From: Chryseobacterium mucoviscidosis
Lineage (GTDB): Bacteria > Bacteroidota > Bacteroidia > Flavobacteriales > Weeksellaceae
Reading direction: 5' to 3'
Length of the DNA stretch: 64,000 nt
Assembly: GCF_002177115.1 (NCBI RefSeq)
Contig: NZ_MVAG01000088.1
Location: forward strand, 32,288 to 96,287
How positions within the stretch are numbered: position 1 is the stretch's first letter; every line of letters starts with the position of its first letter. Both the position numbers and the translations under genes were made by a program. The notes below the pieces were generated by a model. That model saw nothing but the letters and a program-made list of their open reading frames with translations. It searched no databases and was not told the origin of the DNA. Shown here piece after piece: positions 17,801 to 27,316 of the stretch.

Positions 17801-19654
17801 ATGAAAAACTTTTTAGACCAGAATATCTCTCATGAGTCGCTTAAAATATTATTCAGTCAGGCTCCGGTGGCGATGTCTTTGCTTATGGGGGAAGATTTTA
17901 TCATCAGTAATGCCAATCAGCAGATTCTTGAACTCTGGGGAAAAGATGCATCCGTTATAGGAAAAAAGCTTGAAGAGGTGCTTCCTGAAATAAGACCACA
18001 GGGAATTTTTGAAATATTAGACAATGTTTACAGGACAGGAGAAGTTTTTAAAGGCAATAAATGGTCGGTTTTTTTAGAAAAATTCGGAAATTACGAAGAA
18101 CACTTTTTTAATTTCATTTATGCACCTGTGTATAATGAGGATCACAAAATTACCGGAGTAAGTGTTGTAGCCACAGAAGTTACCGAGCACGTTATTTCCG
18201 AGCAGAAACTTTTAGAAAGTGAGTACCGTTTTGAAGACCTCATCAGACAATCAGATTATTCCACCGCTATTTATCATTCAGAAGATTTATACATAGAACT
18301 TGCCAACGACAGGATGCTGAAAACCTGGGGAAAAGATGCCTCCGTAATAGGAATGAAGCTTGAAGAAGCACTTCCCGAACTGGAAGGACAGCCATTTATC
18401 GGCTTATTAAAAGAAATTTTTAAAACAGGAAAAACCTATTCTGCAACAGAAGACCCTGCAGATCTTGTAGTAGACGGCAAACTTCAGACTTTTTATTACA
18501 ACTTTTCTTATAAACCGCTTAAAAACTCCAATGGGGAAGTTTATGCGATCCTTAATATGGCAGTAGATGTTACAGATCTTGTAAAAGCCAGAAAAGAAGT
18601 ACAGGAAAGTGAAAAAAAATACAGAGATCTTGCGGATTCTATGCCTCAGTTTGTCTGGACCTGCGATAAGTATGGCAAAATAACTTACATGAACGACAAT
18701 TGGTACAAATACATGAAGTTCAAAAAAGAAGAAGATGCCAATGACGCCATTAAAAATATCATAAGACCTGAAGTTTATCCTGATATTTTAAAAATCTGGG
18801 AAGAAAGTGTAAAAACAGAAAAACCCTTTGAAGTAGAATATGAATTTTCGGATCCCGATGACCCGGAAGTTTACCGCTGGTTTCTGGGAAGAGCGGTTCC
18901 CAATCTTAATCCCGACGGAGAAATACATCAGTGGATCGGAACTTTTACCGATATAGATGATTTTAAACAACTGCAGAACCAAAAAGATAACTTTCTGGGC
19001 ATAGCCAGTCATGAACTTAAAACTCCGCTTACCAGTTTAAAACTCTACACCCAGTTTATTGAAATGAACCTTAATAAAAAAGGCGATTATAAAAATGCAG
19101 AGGTGGCAAAAAGAATGAACGACCAGATTGATAAACTGACGGAGCTTGTGAATGATCTTCTGGATGTAACCAAAATTCAGAAAGGACAGATCCAGCTTAA
19201 TGAATCTGATTTTGATTTTGATCAGCTTGTGGAAGACGTTATTGTAGAACAGCAGATGACCGCAAGACATAAAATCCTTTTTAATAAAAGTGAGATCGGG
19301 AAAGTAACCGCAGACAGGCACCGTATTTCTCAGGTGATGAGCAACCTGATCAGCAATGCCATCAAATATTCTCCTGATGCAGATGAAGTTATTGTTTCTA
19401 CTCAGATGAAAGATAATATGATAAAATTCAGTGTGAAAGATTTCGGAATTGGAATTCCGGAAGACAAACAACACAAGGTTTTTGAGCAATATTACCGGGT
19501 AAGCGGAACAAAAGAACATACCTTTCCGGGTTTAGGATTAGGACTTTACATCTCCTCGGAGATCATCAAAAGGACAGGAGGAAAAATTTATGTTCACTCC
19601 GTGGAAGGAAAGGGGTCTGATTTTTGCTTCGAAATACCTAAAATTAAAATATAA
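17801..19654 (+). CDS. Soluble multi-PAS sensor histidine kinase
   Basis: The product has 617 residues with no signal peptide or membrane helix, so it senses a cytoplasmic signal. Three PAS-like domains are seen: residues ~15-130 and ~140-265 are clearly duplicated (both contain LWGKDASVIGKKLEE/TWGKDASVIGMKLEE), and ~270-390 is a third (MPQFVWTCDKYGKITYMNDNWYKYM). The HisKA box is FLGIASHELKTPLTS with the phospho-His. The ATPase has the N box (MSNLISNAIKYSPDA), DFGIGIPED and GLGLGLYI. A receiver-only gene follows after 3 bases and is the likely partner. The signal is unknown. Confidence 0.9.
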   Translation: MKNFLDQNISHESLKILFSQAPVAMSLLMGEDFIISNANQQILELWGKDASVIGKKLEEVLPEIRPQGIFEILDNVYRTGEVFKGNKWSVFLEKFGNYEEHFFNFIYAPVYNEDHKITGVSVVATEVTEHVISEQKLLESEYRFEDLIRQSDYSTAIYHSEDLYIELANDRMLKTWGKDASVIGMKLEEALPELEGQPFIGLLKEIFKTGKTYSATEDPADLVVDGKLQTFYYNFSYKPLKNSNGEVYAILNMAVDVTDLVKARKEVQESEKKYRDLADSMPQFVWTCDKYGKITYMNDNWYKYMKFKKEEDANDAIKNIIRPEVYPDILKIWEESVKTEKPFEVEYEFSDPDDPEVYRWFLGRAVPNLNPDGEIHQWIGTFTDIDDFKQLQNQKDNFLGIASHELKTPLTSLKLYTQFIEMNLNKKGDYKNAEVAKRMNDQIDKLTELVNDLLDVTKIQKGQIQLNESDFDFDQLVEDVIVEQQMTARHKILFNKSEIGKVTADRHRISQVMSNLISNAIKYSPDADEVIVSTQMKDNMIKFSVKDFGIGIPEDKQHKVFEQYYRVSGTKEHTFPGLGLGLYISSEIIKRTGGKIYVHSVEGKGSDFCFEIPKIKI

Positions 19655-19657
19655 AAC

Positions 19658-20020
19658 ATGTCTACACAAATTTTAGTCTTGGATGATAGTCCTGCAATTG
19701 TTGATTCTATTGAGATGATGATGGAGCTTGAAGGACTTACCGTTGCCAAGTTCTATAAAGGATCGGATATGCTCGATGCACTGAATACACAGCCAAAACC
19801 GGATGTTATCCTCATGGATATGTGGCTTTCCGGAGAAGACGGAAGAGATATATGCAGAACCATAAGAGCCGATGAAAAGCTACGCGATATTCCGGTGCTT
19901 ATTATGTCCGCAAGCCGAGGACTGGAGCAGTCTGCACTCGATGCGGGAGCCAATGATTTTATCGCAAAACCTTTCGATATGGGAGATATGATTTCCCGTG
20001 TGAGAACGTATATTAAATAA
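19658..20020 (+). CDS. Single-domain response regulator
   Basis: The product has 120 residues, a receiver domain only. Acidic residues D9-D10 (LVLDDSPA), the phospho-acceptor D54 (VILMDMWLSGEDG), the conserved Ser in LIMSAS and the Lys in FIAKPFD are all present. There is no DNA-binding output domain, so it must act by protein contact or as a phosphorelay member. It lies 3 bases after the kinase gene. Confidence 0.92.
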   Translation: MSTQILVLDDSPAIVDSIEMMMELEGLTVAKFYKGSDMLDALNTQPKPDVILMDMWLSGEDGRDICRTIRADEKLRDIPVLIMSASRGLEQSALDAGANDFIAKPFDMGDMISRVRTYIK

Positions 20021-20053
20021 AAACAGATTTTCTTGAAACATCAAAATCCAAAA

Positions 20054-20084
20054 TTTGAATTCTCCATATAATACACTAATTTTG
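20054..20084 (+). promoter_or_regulatory. Promoter of the helicase gene
   Basis: TTTG (20054-20057), a 19-bp spacer, then TAATTTTG (20077-20084), both matching flavobacterial promoter elements. The ATG at 20108 lies 23 bases downstream. Confidence 0.6.
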
Positions 20085-20107
20085 TGTTCCCAAAAATTTT
20101 TTGCAGC

Positions 20108-22441
20108 ATGGAGGATTATCTGAAAGGACTGAATGAATCACAATACGAAGCCGTTACCACATTAAAGGGACCATTAATGGTTCTCGCAGGAGCGGGTTCC
20201 GGAAAAACGCGTGTACTTACCATGCGTATTGCCCATCTCATTACCAACGGAATAGATCCTTTCAATATTTTGGCGCTTACCTTTACCAATAAGGCAGCAA
20301 AAGAAATGAAAGAACGTATTGCAAAAGTAGTGGGCCAGAGCAATGCAAGAAGTCTCTGGATGGGAACTTTCCACTCTGTTTTTGCAAGAATTCTGAGAAA
20401 TGAAGCGCATTATCTCGGATATCCTTCCAACTTTACCATTTACGATCAGCAGGATGCATTAAATGTCATCAAAAAAGTGTTGAAAGACATGAATATTGAT
20501 GCCGATCTGTATAAACCCAAAAAAGTTCAGGCAAGAATTTCGACATATAAAAACAACCTCATCACCGTAAAAGCTTATTTCAACAATCCTGAGTTGATGG
20601 AAGCCGATGAAAAAGCCAATATGAAATTCATAGGGCAGATTTACCAGCGGTATGTAGAGCAGTGCTTCAAAAACGGATCGATGGATTTTGACGATTTGCT
20701 GTTAAAAACCAACGAATTGTTAACCCGTTTCCCTGAAGTGTTAGCAAAATATCAGGACAGATTCAGATACATTCTTGTGGATGAGTATCAGGATACGAAC
20801 CATTCTCAGTATCTTATCGTTAAAGCTTTAGCCTCAAAATTTGAAAATATTTGTGTCGTAGGAGACGATGCACAGTCAATCTATTCCTTCCGTGGTGCGA
20901 ACATCTACAATATTTTAAACTTTAAAAAAGACTATCCGGATGCAATGACGGTTGCTTTGGAGCAGAATTACCGTTCTACGCAGAATATTGTAAATGCGGC
21001 GAATGTAGTGATCGCGAAAAACCTTCAGCAGTTCAAGAAAAATGTTTTCAGCGAAAATGAAGAAGGAGAAAAGATCAAAGTATACCGTTCCCTTTCCGAT
21101 GCCGATGAAGCGAATTTCGTAGCCGGAAACATCTGGGAAACCAGAAACCGTGAGCAGAGAAAATACAGTGATTTTGCCATTTTATACAGAACCAACTCTC
21201 AGACGCGTGCTTTCGAAGATGCGCTGAGAAGAAAAAATATTCCTTACAAAGTCTACGGAGGTCTCTCTTTCTACCAGAGAAAAGAAGTAAAAGATCTCAT
21301 CGCTTATCTGAGACTTTTAGTCAATGAAAACGATTCTGAAGCGTTGATGAGAATCATCAACTATCCAACCAGAGGAATTGGAGAAACCACTCAGAATAAA
21401 CTGACTGTTTTTGCAGATGCTCAAAATATTTCCATTTCACAGGTTCTCGATAATTTACCGATGTATGCGCCACATTTAGGCTTTAACAACGGAGTTTTAA
21501 ACAAACTGAACGACTTCTGGTCGATGATCAAAGCCTTTCAGGTACTGCTGAAAACGGAAACTGCGTACAGTGTTGCGATGGAAGTGGCAAAACGAAGCGG
21601 ACTGATTAAATTTTTAAAAGACGATCAGACTCCCGAAGGAATTTCCCGTGTAGAAAACGTTCAGGAATTAATGAACTCAATGCAGGGATTCATTGAAGAA
21701 CAGATGCAGTTGGAAGACGGAGATCCGAGCTTACCGAATTTCCTTGAAAACATTGCCCTTTCTGCCGATACACAGGATAAGAACAATGAAGAGGATATGG
21801 TTTCGCTAATGACGATTCACCTTTCAAAAGGCCTTGAATTTCCGGTTGTACATTTGGTAGGGCTTGAAGAAAACCTTTTCCCGAGCTTTATGAGTTCTTC
21901 CACAAGAGAAGATCTGGAAGAAGAAAGACGTCTCTTCTATGTTGCTTTAACAAGAGCCGAAAAGCAGGTGTTTTTCTCTTATGCCGTTTCGCGTTTCCAG
22001 TGGGGGAAAATTACCGATGCGGAACCTTCAAGATTTTTAAGTGAAATAGATGAAGAATATATCGAATTTGTAAATCCTGCAATTGAAAAACGTTTTATCA
22101 ACAATTCGGGCATCAAATCCAATATTTTTGATGAACATCCATCGGAAATGAGAAGTTTCAAAAAGGTGGAAAAGAAAACCATCGAAAGAAGCGACAGCTC
22201 AAAACCGATTGCAGAACCACGCAAACTGAAACCTGTAAGTACGGCAAAAATCATCAATCCGAGCGGAGCTTCTTCTCAGGATATCGAAGTGGGCGATAAA
22301 GTAAGACACGACCGTTTCGGAATCGGAGAAGTGACTTTCCTCGATGGAACAGATCCTCAGAATATCAAAGCCAAAGTAGTCTTTCAGTATGAAGGCGAGA
22401 AAAATCTTATCCTGAAATACGCGAAACTCACTAAGATCTAA
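20108..22441 (+). CDS. uvrD: UvrD/PcrA-type ATP-dependent DNA helicase
   Basis: From the ATG at 20108 the product has 777 residues. Superfamily 1A motifs appear in order: Q motif LNESQYEAV, Walker A LAGAGSGKTRVL, motif II LVDEYQDTNH, motif III GDDAQSIYSFRGA, motif IV-like YRTNSQTRAFED, motif V MTIHLSKGLEFPVV and motif VI YVALTRAEKQV. The C-terminal GDKVRHDRFGIGEV is the Tudor-like tail of PcrA/UvrD. It unwinds DNA in repair and replication-fork clearing. The ATG at 20084 overlaps the -7 box and is rejected. Confidence 0.95.
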   Translation: MEDYLKGLNESQYEAVTTLKGPLMVLAGAGSGKTRVLTMRIAHLITNGIDPFNILALTFTNKAAKEMKERIAKVVGQSNARSLWMGTFHSVFARILRNEAHYLGYPSNFTIYDQQDALNVIKKVLKDMNIDADLYKPKKVQARISTYKNNLITVKAYFNNPELMEADEKANMKFIGQIYQRYVEQCFKNGSMDFDDLLLKTNELLTRFPEVLAKYQDRFRYILVDEYQDTNHSQYLIVKALASKFENICVVGDDAQSIYSFRGANIYNILNFKKDYPDAMTVALEQNYRSTQNIVNAANVVIAKNLQQFKKNVFSENEEGEKIKVYRSLSDADEANFVAGNIWETRNREQRKYSDFAILYRTNSQTRAFEDALRRKNIPYKVYGGLSFYQRKEVKDLIAYLRLLVNENDSEALMRIINYPTRGIGETTQNKLTVFADAQNISISQVLDNLPMYAPHLGFNNGVLNKLNDFWSMIKAFQVLLKTETAYSVAMEVAKRSGLIKFLKDDQTPEGISRVENVQELMNSMQGFIEEQMQLEDGDPSLPNFLENIALSADTQDKNNEEDMVSLMTIHLSKGLEFPVVHLVGLEENLFPSFMSSSTREDLEEERRLFYVALTRAEKQVFFSYAVSRFQWGKITDAEPSRFLSEIDEEYIEFVNPAIEKRFINNSGIKSNIFDEHPSEMRSFKKVEKKTIERSDSSKPIAEPRKLKPVSTAKIINPSGASSQDIEVGDKVRHDRFGIGEVTFLDGTDPQNIKAKVVFQYEGEKNLILKYAKLTKI

Positions 22442-22508
22442 AATTCATTTCAACTTTAAAAAATAGAAGATGACAATATTCATTTTCTGCATTCTTTTAG
22501 TCTATTAA

Positions 22509-22540
22509 TTTTGTAGACTAATAAATATAATTTACATTTG
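22509..22540 (+). promoter_or_regulatory. Promoter of the first TonB receptor gene
   Basis: TTTTG (22509-22513) and TACATTTG (22533-22540) are separated by 19 bases. The -33 box lies inside a small inverted repeat (TAGTCT at 22499-22504, AGACTA at 22515-22520) that could be an operator. Confidence 0.55.
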
Positions 22541-22574
22541 CACTTTTAAAACATGAATTTAAAGTGAGGAATGT

Positions 22575-25295
22575 ATGAAGAATAAAAAAACTATTTTTTC
22601 GGCATCGGTATTATTTTTCCTGGGAACATTTGCGTACGCACAGGAAAAAGATACAGTAAAAACAAACAACTTAGAGGAAGTTGTTATTTTAGGATCAAGA
22701 GGCGGAGCAAGGTCTAAAGTAGACAGTCCGGTTCCGGTGGACGTTTTCAATATCAAAGAATCTTCGGTTATTTTACCGCAAACAAACGTCGCACAAATCC
22801 TTAATTTCATTGCACCGTCGTTTACATCAACCATACAAACCAATGCAGACGGAACCGATCATTTGGATCCTGCACAGCTCAGAGGGTTGGGTCCCGATCA
22901 GGTTTTGGTTCTTGTGAATGGAAAAAGAAGACACACTTCTGCGTTAGTCAATGTAAACGGATCTCCCGGAAGAGGAACAGTAGGAACCGATCTTAATGCC
23001 ATTCCGTCTTTTGCCATCAATAAAATTGAAGTTTTAAGAGACGGAGCTTCTGCGCAGTACGGTTCGGATGCCATTGCCGGAGTCATCAATTTAGGATTGA
23101 AAAGAGATACCGGAAAACTGACGGGACAACTAAGCTATGGCGGAAATCTTACTCCAACGGCCAACGATCACACAGGAGATTTTGACGGACAGAATATTCA
23201 GGTAGACCTTAACTACGGAAATAAAATTGGGAAGAAAGGCGGATTTTATAACATTACGTGGACATCCCAGTTCAGAAATCCTACCTATAGAGCGGGAACA
23301 GAAAGCGGAAACATTTTCAATGCTTACAACGCGATTGAACAGCGTGCTTTAAATAACGGCGTGAATCTTTCATCCCTTTTCACGAATATTAACAATACTC
23401 CGAATTCCCAACAGATCATCAATTATATTCATCAGTATGCGCAGGAAGTCAATTATTTTTCTCCGACGTTACAGAACCAGATTCAGTCGGCGAATACAAT
23501 TTCCGCATTACAGGGAATTTTAAATACGAATGTGACGGATCAGGAGCTGGCTTACAGAGGTTTGTCCAGAAAAGATTTCAATATGCAGGTGGGACAGTCT
23601 AAACTGAATAATCATCAGCTTTTTGCTAATGTAGAAGTTCCGCTGAACGACAACTGGAAAGTTTATACTTTTGGCGGATACAGCTTCAGACACGGAACTT
23701 CGGGAGGATTTTTTAGAAGACCTAACCAAAGCAGAACATTTACAGGATTGTATCCCAACGGTTATCTGCCGCAGATCGGAACAGACATTCAGGATCTTTC
23801 GCTTTCCGCAGGAATTAAAGGAGACTGGAAAGGCTGGAATATCGATTTCAGCAATACTTTCGGGCAGAATTCTTTCAGTTATGATATTAAAAATACCGGA
23901 AATACCTCTTTAAGATTCAATTCTCCGAATGAATTTGATGCAGGAGGTTTAAGATTTTCCCAAAATACAATCAATTTAGATTTTTCAAAGAAATATGATG
24001 TCTGGAGCGGAATCAATGTGGCTTTTGGAGCAGAACACCGTTACGAAAATTTCAAAATAACAGCAGGAGAAGAAGCATCTTACGCTACGTATGATGTTTC
24101 CGGAAATCTCTGGACCGGAAATACAGTTCGTCCGACCGACTTTTTCGGCGCTACACTTCCGGGAGGTTCTCAGGTTTTCAGTGGATTTAAACCAGAAAAC
24201 GCAGTAAATAAAAACCGACAGGCAATTGCTGGATACGCAGATGTTGAATTCAATTTTACCAACTGGTTATTGGCAGATGCAGCCGTGAGATATGAAAATT
24301 ATTCAGATTTCGGTTCTACATTCAATTATAAACTGGCTTCAAGAATCAAAGTAAATAAAGACCTTAATTTCAGATTTGCGGGTTCTACAGGATTCAGAGC
24401 GCCTTCCATTCATCAGATTTATTATAATGTAACGTCAACTTTGTTTACAAACGGACAGCTTCTGGAAGTGGGAACGTTCAGCAACGATTCAAAAGTTGCC
24501 AATTCATTGGAAATACCAAGTCTGAAACAGGAAACTTCAAAATCTGCAAGTGTAGGATTTACCTATAAAATTCCTTCGGCAAAACTTACGCTTACCGCAG
24601 ACGGATATTTCATCAGAATTGATAACAGAATTCTGCTTACCGGTCAGTTTGCAAGATCTGCCGTTTCTCCGGCAACGCAGTTGATTTACGATGCCGAAAG
24701 AGTAAATGCCGTACAGCTTTTTACCAACGCAATAGATACGGAAACCAGAGGACTGGATATTGTTCTTGCGCATAATGCAAAATTCTCCAACATCAAACTG
24801 GATAATAATTTTGCGATCAATCTTAACCAGACCAGAAAAGTCGGAGCCATCCATTCATCCGGATTATTACAGTCTTCAAATCTGGAAAATGTTTATTTTT
24901 CCGAAGCATCGAGAGTGTATCTGGAAGAAGCAGTTCCCAGAGTAAAAGCCAGCTTATCCAATCAGCTTACTTGGGGAAATGCTATTTTCTATCTTAGAAA
25001 TACCTACTTCGGAAAGGTAACGAGTCCCGATATTATCGATGCAAACGGAGACGGTGTCATTTCTCCGAACGAACATCAGGAAATTACAGATAAAATCATA
25101 ACCGATGTTTCTCTGGCTTATCAGTTGACCAAAAATATAGGACTTACCGTTGGTGTCAATAACCTATTTGATATTTACCCAACGAAAAACCTTCCTGCTT
25201 CTTCCAATAACGATCAGTTTATTTACTCAAGATCAACTTCACAGTTTGGGCAGAACGGAAGATATGTATTCTCAAGACTTAACTTTAATTTTTAA
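22575..25295 (+). CDS. TonB-dependent outer-membrane receptor
   Basis: The product has 906 residues with a signal peptide ending AYAQ. The TonB box-like stretch and plug are clear: NNLEEVVILGSRGGARSKVDSPVPVDV, then LDPAQLRGLGPDQVLVLVNGKRRH and IEVLRDGASAQYGSDAIAGVINL. The barrel ends FSRLNFNF with a terminal Phe. The plug with LRGLGPDQVLVLVNGKRRHTSALVNVNG belongs to a group often called iron-complex or vitamin-type receptors; the substrate is not readable. No SusD partner is adjacent. It is monocistronic, with a terminator at 25321. Confidence 0.93.
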   Translation: MKNKKTIFSASVLFFLGTFAYAQEKDTVKTNNLEEVVILGSRGGARSKVDSPVPVDVFNIKESSVILPQTNVAQILNFIAPSFTSTIQTNADGTDHLDPAQLRGLGPDQVLVLVNGKRRHTSALVNVNGSPGRGTVGTDLNAIPSFAINKIEVLRDGASAQYGSDAIAGVINLGLKRDTGKLTGQLSYGGNLTPTANDHTGDFDGQNIQVDLNYGNKIGKKGGFYNITWTSQFRNPTYRAGTESGNIFNAYNAIEQRALNNGVNLSSLFTNINNTPNSQQIINYIHQYAQEVNYFSPTLQNQIQSANTISALQGILNTNVTDQELAYRGLSRKDFNMQVGQSKLNNHQLFANVEVPLNDNWKVYTFGGYSFRHGTSGGFFRRPNQSRTFTGLYPNGYLPQIGTDIQDLSLSAGIKGDWKGWNIDFSNTFGQNSFSYDIKNTGNTSLRFNSPNEFDAGGLRFSQNTINLDFSKKYDVWSGINVAFGAEHRYENFKITAGEEASYATYDVSGNLWTGNTVRPTDFFGATLPGGSQVFSGFKPENAVNKNRQAIAGYADVEFNFTNWLLADAAVRYENYSDFGSTFNYKLASRIKVNKDLNFRFAGSTGFRAPSIHQIYYNVTSTLFTNGQLLEVGTFSNDSKVANSLEIPSLKQETSKSASVGFTYKIPSAKLTLTADGYFIRIDNRILLTGQFARSAVSPATQLIYDAERVNAVQLFTNAIDTETRGLDIVLAHNAKFSNIKLDNNFAINLNQTRKVGAIHSSGLLQSSNLENVYFSEASRVYLEEAVPRVKASLSNQLTWGNAIFYLRNTYFGKVTSPDIIDANGDGVISPNEHQEITDKIITDVSLAYQLTKNIGLTVGVNNLFDIYPTKNLPASSNNDQFIYSRSTSQFGQNGRYVFSRLNFNF

Positions 25296-25320
25296 GTAAT
25301 TTTTTTAATTCTTAATCTGA

Positions 25321-25351
25321 AATGAATCCGGTTTTTCCGGGTTCATTTTTT
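25321..25351 (+). terminator. Terminator after TonB receptor gene
   Basis: AATGAA-CCGG / CCGG-TTCATT stem with one mismatch, five-T loop, and a T run after it. Confidence 0.8.
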
Positions 25352-25398
25352 ATTTGGCTGAAAGACAATTTGTATCTTTAAACCATAAAAGTTTTATA

Positions 25399-26217
25399 AT
25401 GAAAAGGATTCTGCTATTTTTACTTCTTATCCTGTTTTCCACACCGCTTTTTTCTCAGGAATACCGTACCGAAAATAATATCCATTATTATGATGAAAAA
25501 ACCAGTAAATCTGATGCTTACATCAATGAAAGATGCGTGCTGGATATTTATATTCCGAAAAATGTGAAAAATTTTCCTACGGTGATCTGGTTTCACGGCG
25601 GAGGATTAACCGGAGGTGAAAAGGAAATTCCGGAAGGGCTTAAAAATAAAGGAATCGCAGTGATTGGAGTCAATTACAGACTCTCTCCGAAAGTTAATGC
25701 CCCGAAATACATTGAAGATGCAGCCGCAGCAACAGCATGGGTTTTTAAGAATATTAAAAATTATGGAGGAAATGAAGATCTTGTCTTTATTTCAGGACAT
25801 TCTGCGGGAGGTTATCTTGCCATTATGGTAGGTTTAAATAAAATGTACCTGAACAAATACGGAATTGATGCCAATAAATTTGCAGGAATTATCCCTTTCA
25901 GCGGACAGATGATCTCGCATTTTACCACAAGAAAAGAAAAAGGAATTGATGAACTGGATGCCAGAATTGACGAATATGCACCGCTGCATTTCATAAGAGC
26001 AGATGCACCGCCTTTGTTATTAATTACCGGAGACCGCGAGAAAGAGCTGCTCGGAAGATATGAAGAAAATGCTTATATGGCGCGAATGATGAAGCTCAAA
26101 GGTCATAAAGAAACCACTTTATACGAACTTCAGGGCTTTAATCACGGCGGAATGGCGCAACCCGCTTTTCCTTTGCTTATCAACGAAATTAAAAGAGTGG
26201 AAAAGGGCAGGAGATAG
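25399..26217 (+). CDS. Exported alpha/beta-hydrolase (carboxylesterase-like)
   Basis: From the ATG at 25399 the product has 272 residues, with a signal peptide (MKRILLFLLLILFSTPLFSQ). Esterase features are the oxyanion motif IWFHGGGLTGG, the nucleophile elbow FISGHSAGGYLA (GxSxG), a likely Asp in LLITGDREKEL and a His in GFNHGGMA. It belongs with the HGGG-type (hormone-sensitive-lipase-like) esterases; the substrate is unknown. The track start at 25354 would add 15 residues in front of the signal peptide and is not used. Confidence 0.85.
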   Translation: MKRILLFLLLILFSTPLFSQEYRTENNIHYYDEKTSKSDAYINERCVLDIYIPKNVKNFPTVIWFHGGGLTGGEKEIPEGLKNKGIAVIGVNYRLSPKVNAPKYIEDAAAATAWVFKNIKNYGGNEDLVFISGHSAGGYLAIMVGLNKMYLNKYGIDANKFAGIIPFSGQMISHFTTRKEKGIDELDARIDEYAPLHFIRADAPPLLLITGDREKELLGRYEENAYMARMMKLKGHKETTLYELQGFNHGGMAQPAFPLLINEIKRVEKGRR

Positions 26218-26385
26218 GATGGAGGAAGGAAGTAGGAAGATGGAAGTATGATGAGGTAGGCTAAAGCGGGAAGAGGGAAGTTAGAAGCAGGAAAATTTGA
26301 TGTTAATAAATATACATACAGATTTTAAACTTCCATCCTCCAGCTTCTAACTCCCATCTTCCACCCTCCAACTTCTCTCCTAATT
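26218..26385. repeat. Purine-rich imperfect inverted repeat
   Basis: The plus strand begins with runs built from GGAAG/GGAAGTAGGAAGATGG and, after an AT-rich centre, continues with the complementary CTTCC/CATCTTCC runs. The best-matched arms are 26275-26292 and 26339-26355 (core TTAGAAGC/GCTTCTAA). The same GGAAG vocabulary occurs in frame inside the T9SS cargo gene at 55978 and 56336. Confidence 0.6.
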
Positions 26386-26444
26386 ATTTTGCAAAGTTTT
26401 TTATTTTTTCTTTCTTTGGAGCGAAAATAAAATGATTTCGAACG

Positions 26445-27212
26445 ATGGGTATGTTTTACAACAATGCGGTTTGTGATATTTATATAGGAAAAAGTGCAGG
26501 AGCTAAAATGATGCAGGATATCAGAAATGCTCAGAGAAATGTGAAAATTGTTTCTCCCTATCTTTCTCCTTTTTTAATTAAAGAGCTGATTTATCTTCAT
26601 TCCAGAGGAATTAAAATAAGATTGGTTACCAGCGATGAAATCGAAGATTTTTACGGCTACGACAAGAATATTCACAAACTGATTATTCAGAATAAACACG
26701 TTGACGAAAAGGCAAAACAGACCAGAGACAATCTGGTAAGCCTCTCCGGAACCCTGCTTTTTGCCATGATCGGTTTGGGCGTGGTTTTGCTTCCGTTGAT
26801 GTATCTTTTAAACAATTTTAAACTTGCTTACGGATTTATTATTGTCATTTTAATGTTTCTGATAAGAGATTCCATCGTTAAAAAAATAAAAAGGACTAAA
26901 GTTTACCATTACAGCTACAAGCAGCTTTTTCCCTTCAAGGTTTTTGTTTCTCCGAATAGCGGAAATTCTACCAATAAAACCTTCATTCACAGTAAAATTT
27001 ACATTATTGATGACGAAATTGCTTATTTAGGTTCTTTAAATTTCACAGGAAGCGGCGTGAAAGACAACCACGAAACCAGAATACGAACAACCGATCCGGA
27101 AGCCGTTGCTAAAATCATCGAAGAAGTTAAAGAAATTTTTTATCATTCCAATCTTCCGGAAAGAGATATTCAGTTTTGGGGAAGTCAGTTGTATGAAGAA
27201 CCGGATAATTAA
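26445..27212 (+). CDS. Phospholipase-D-like protein with two membrane helices
   Basis: The product has 255 residues. It has one complete HKD motif near the C terminus (FIHSKIYIIDDEIAYLGSLNFTGSG: HxK, D, GSxN). The N-terminal half (IRNAQRNVKIVSPYLSPFLIKELIYLHSRGIKIRLVTS) is PLD-like but lacks the motif. Two adjacent hydrophobic helices (LLFAMIGLGVVLLPLMYLL and LAYGFIIVILMFLI) interrupt the fold. With only one HKD the enzyme would need to dimerise, like Nuc-type nucleases or some lipid synthases. Whether it acts on DNA or lipid is open. Confidence 0.75.
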   Translation: MGMFYNNAVCDIYIGKSAGAKMMQDIRNAQRNVKIVSPYLSPFLIKELIYLHSRGIKIRLVTSDEIEDFYGYDKNIHKLIIQNKHVDEKAKQTRDNLVSLSGTLLFAMIGLGVVLLPLMYLLNNFKLAYGFIIVILMFLIRDSIVKKIKRTKVYHYSYKQLFPFKVFVSPNSGNSTNKTFIHSKIYIIDDEIAYLGSLNFTGSGVKDNHETRIRTTDPEAVAKIIEEVKEIFYHSNLPERDIQFWGSQLYEEPDN

Positions 27213-27216
27213 TTTT

Positions 27217-27251
27217 GTTGATAGTTGATAGTTGATAGTTGATAGTTGATG
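27217..27251 (+). repeat. Heptamer tandem repeat (GTTGATA)n
   Basis: Four perfect GTTGATA units are followed by one GTTGATG, five bases after the PLD-like stop codon. Same family as 54358-54448. Confidence 0.85.
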
Positions 27252-27316
27252 TACGTTGGATTAGATTTTTAAGCAAAAAATTCACAATTGACTGCAGAGC
27301 AAATTCACCATTCACT

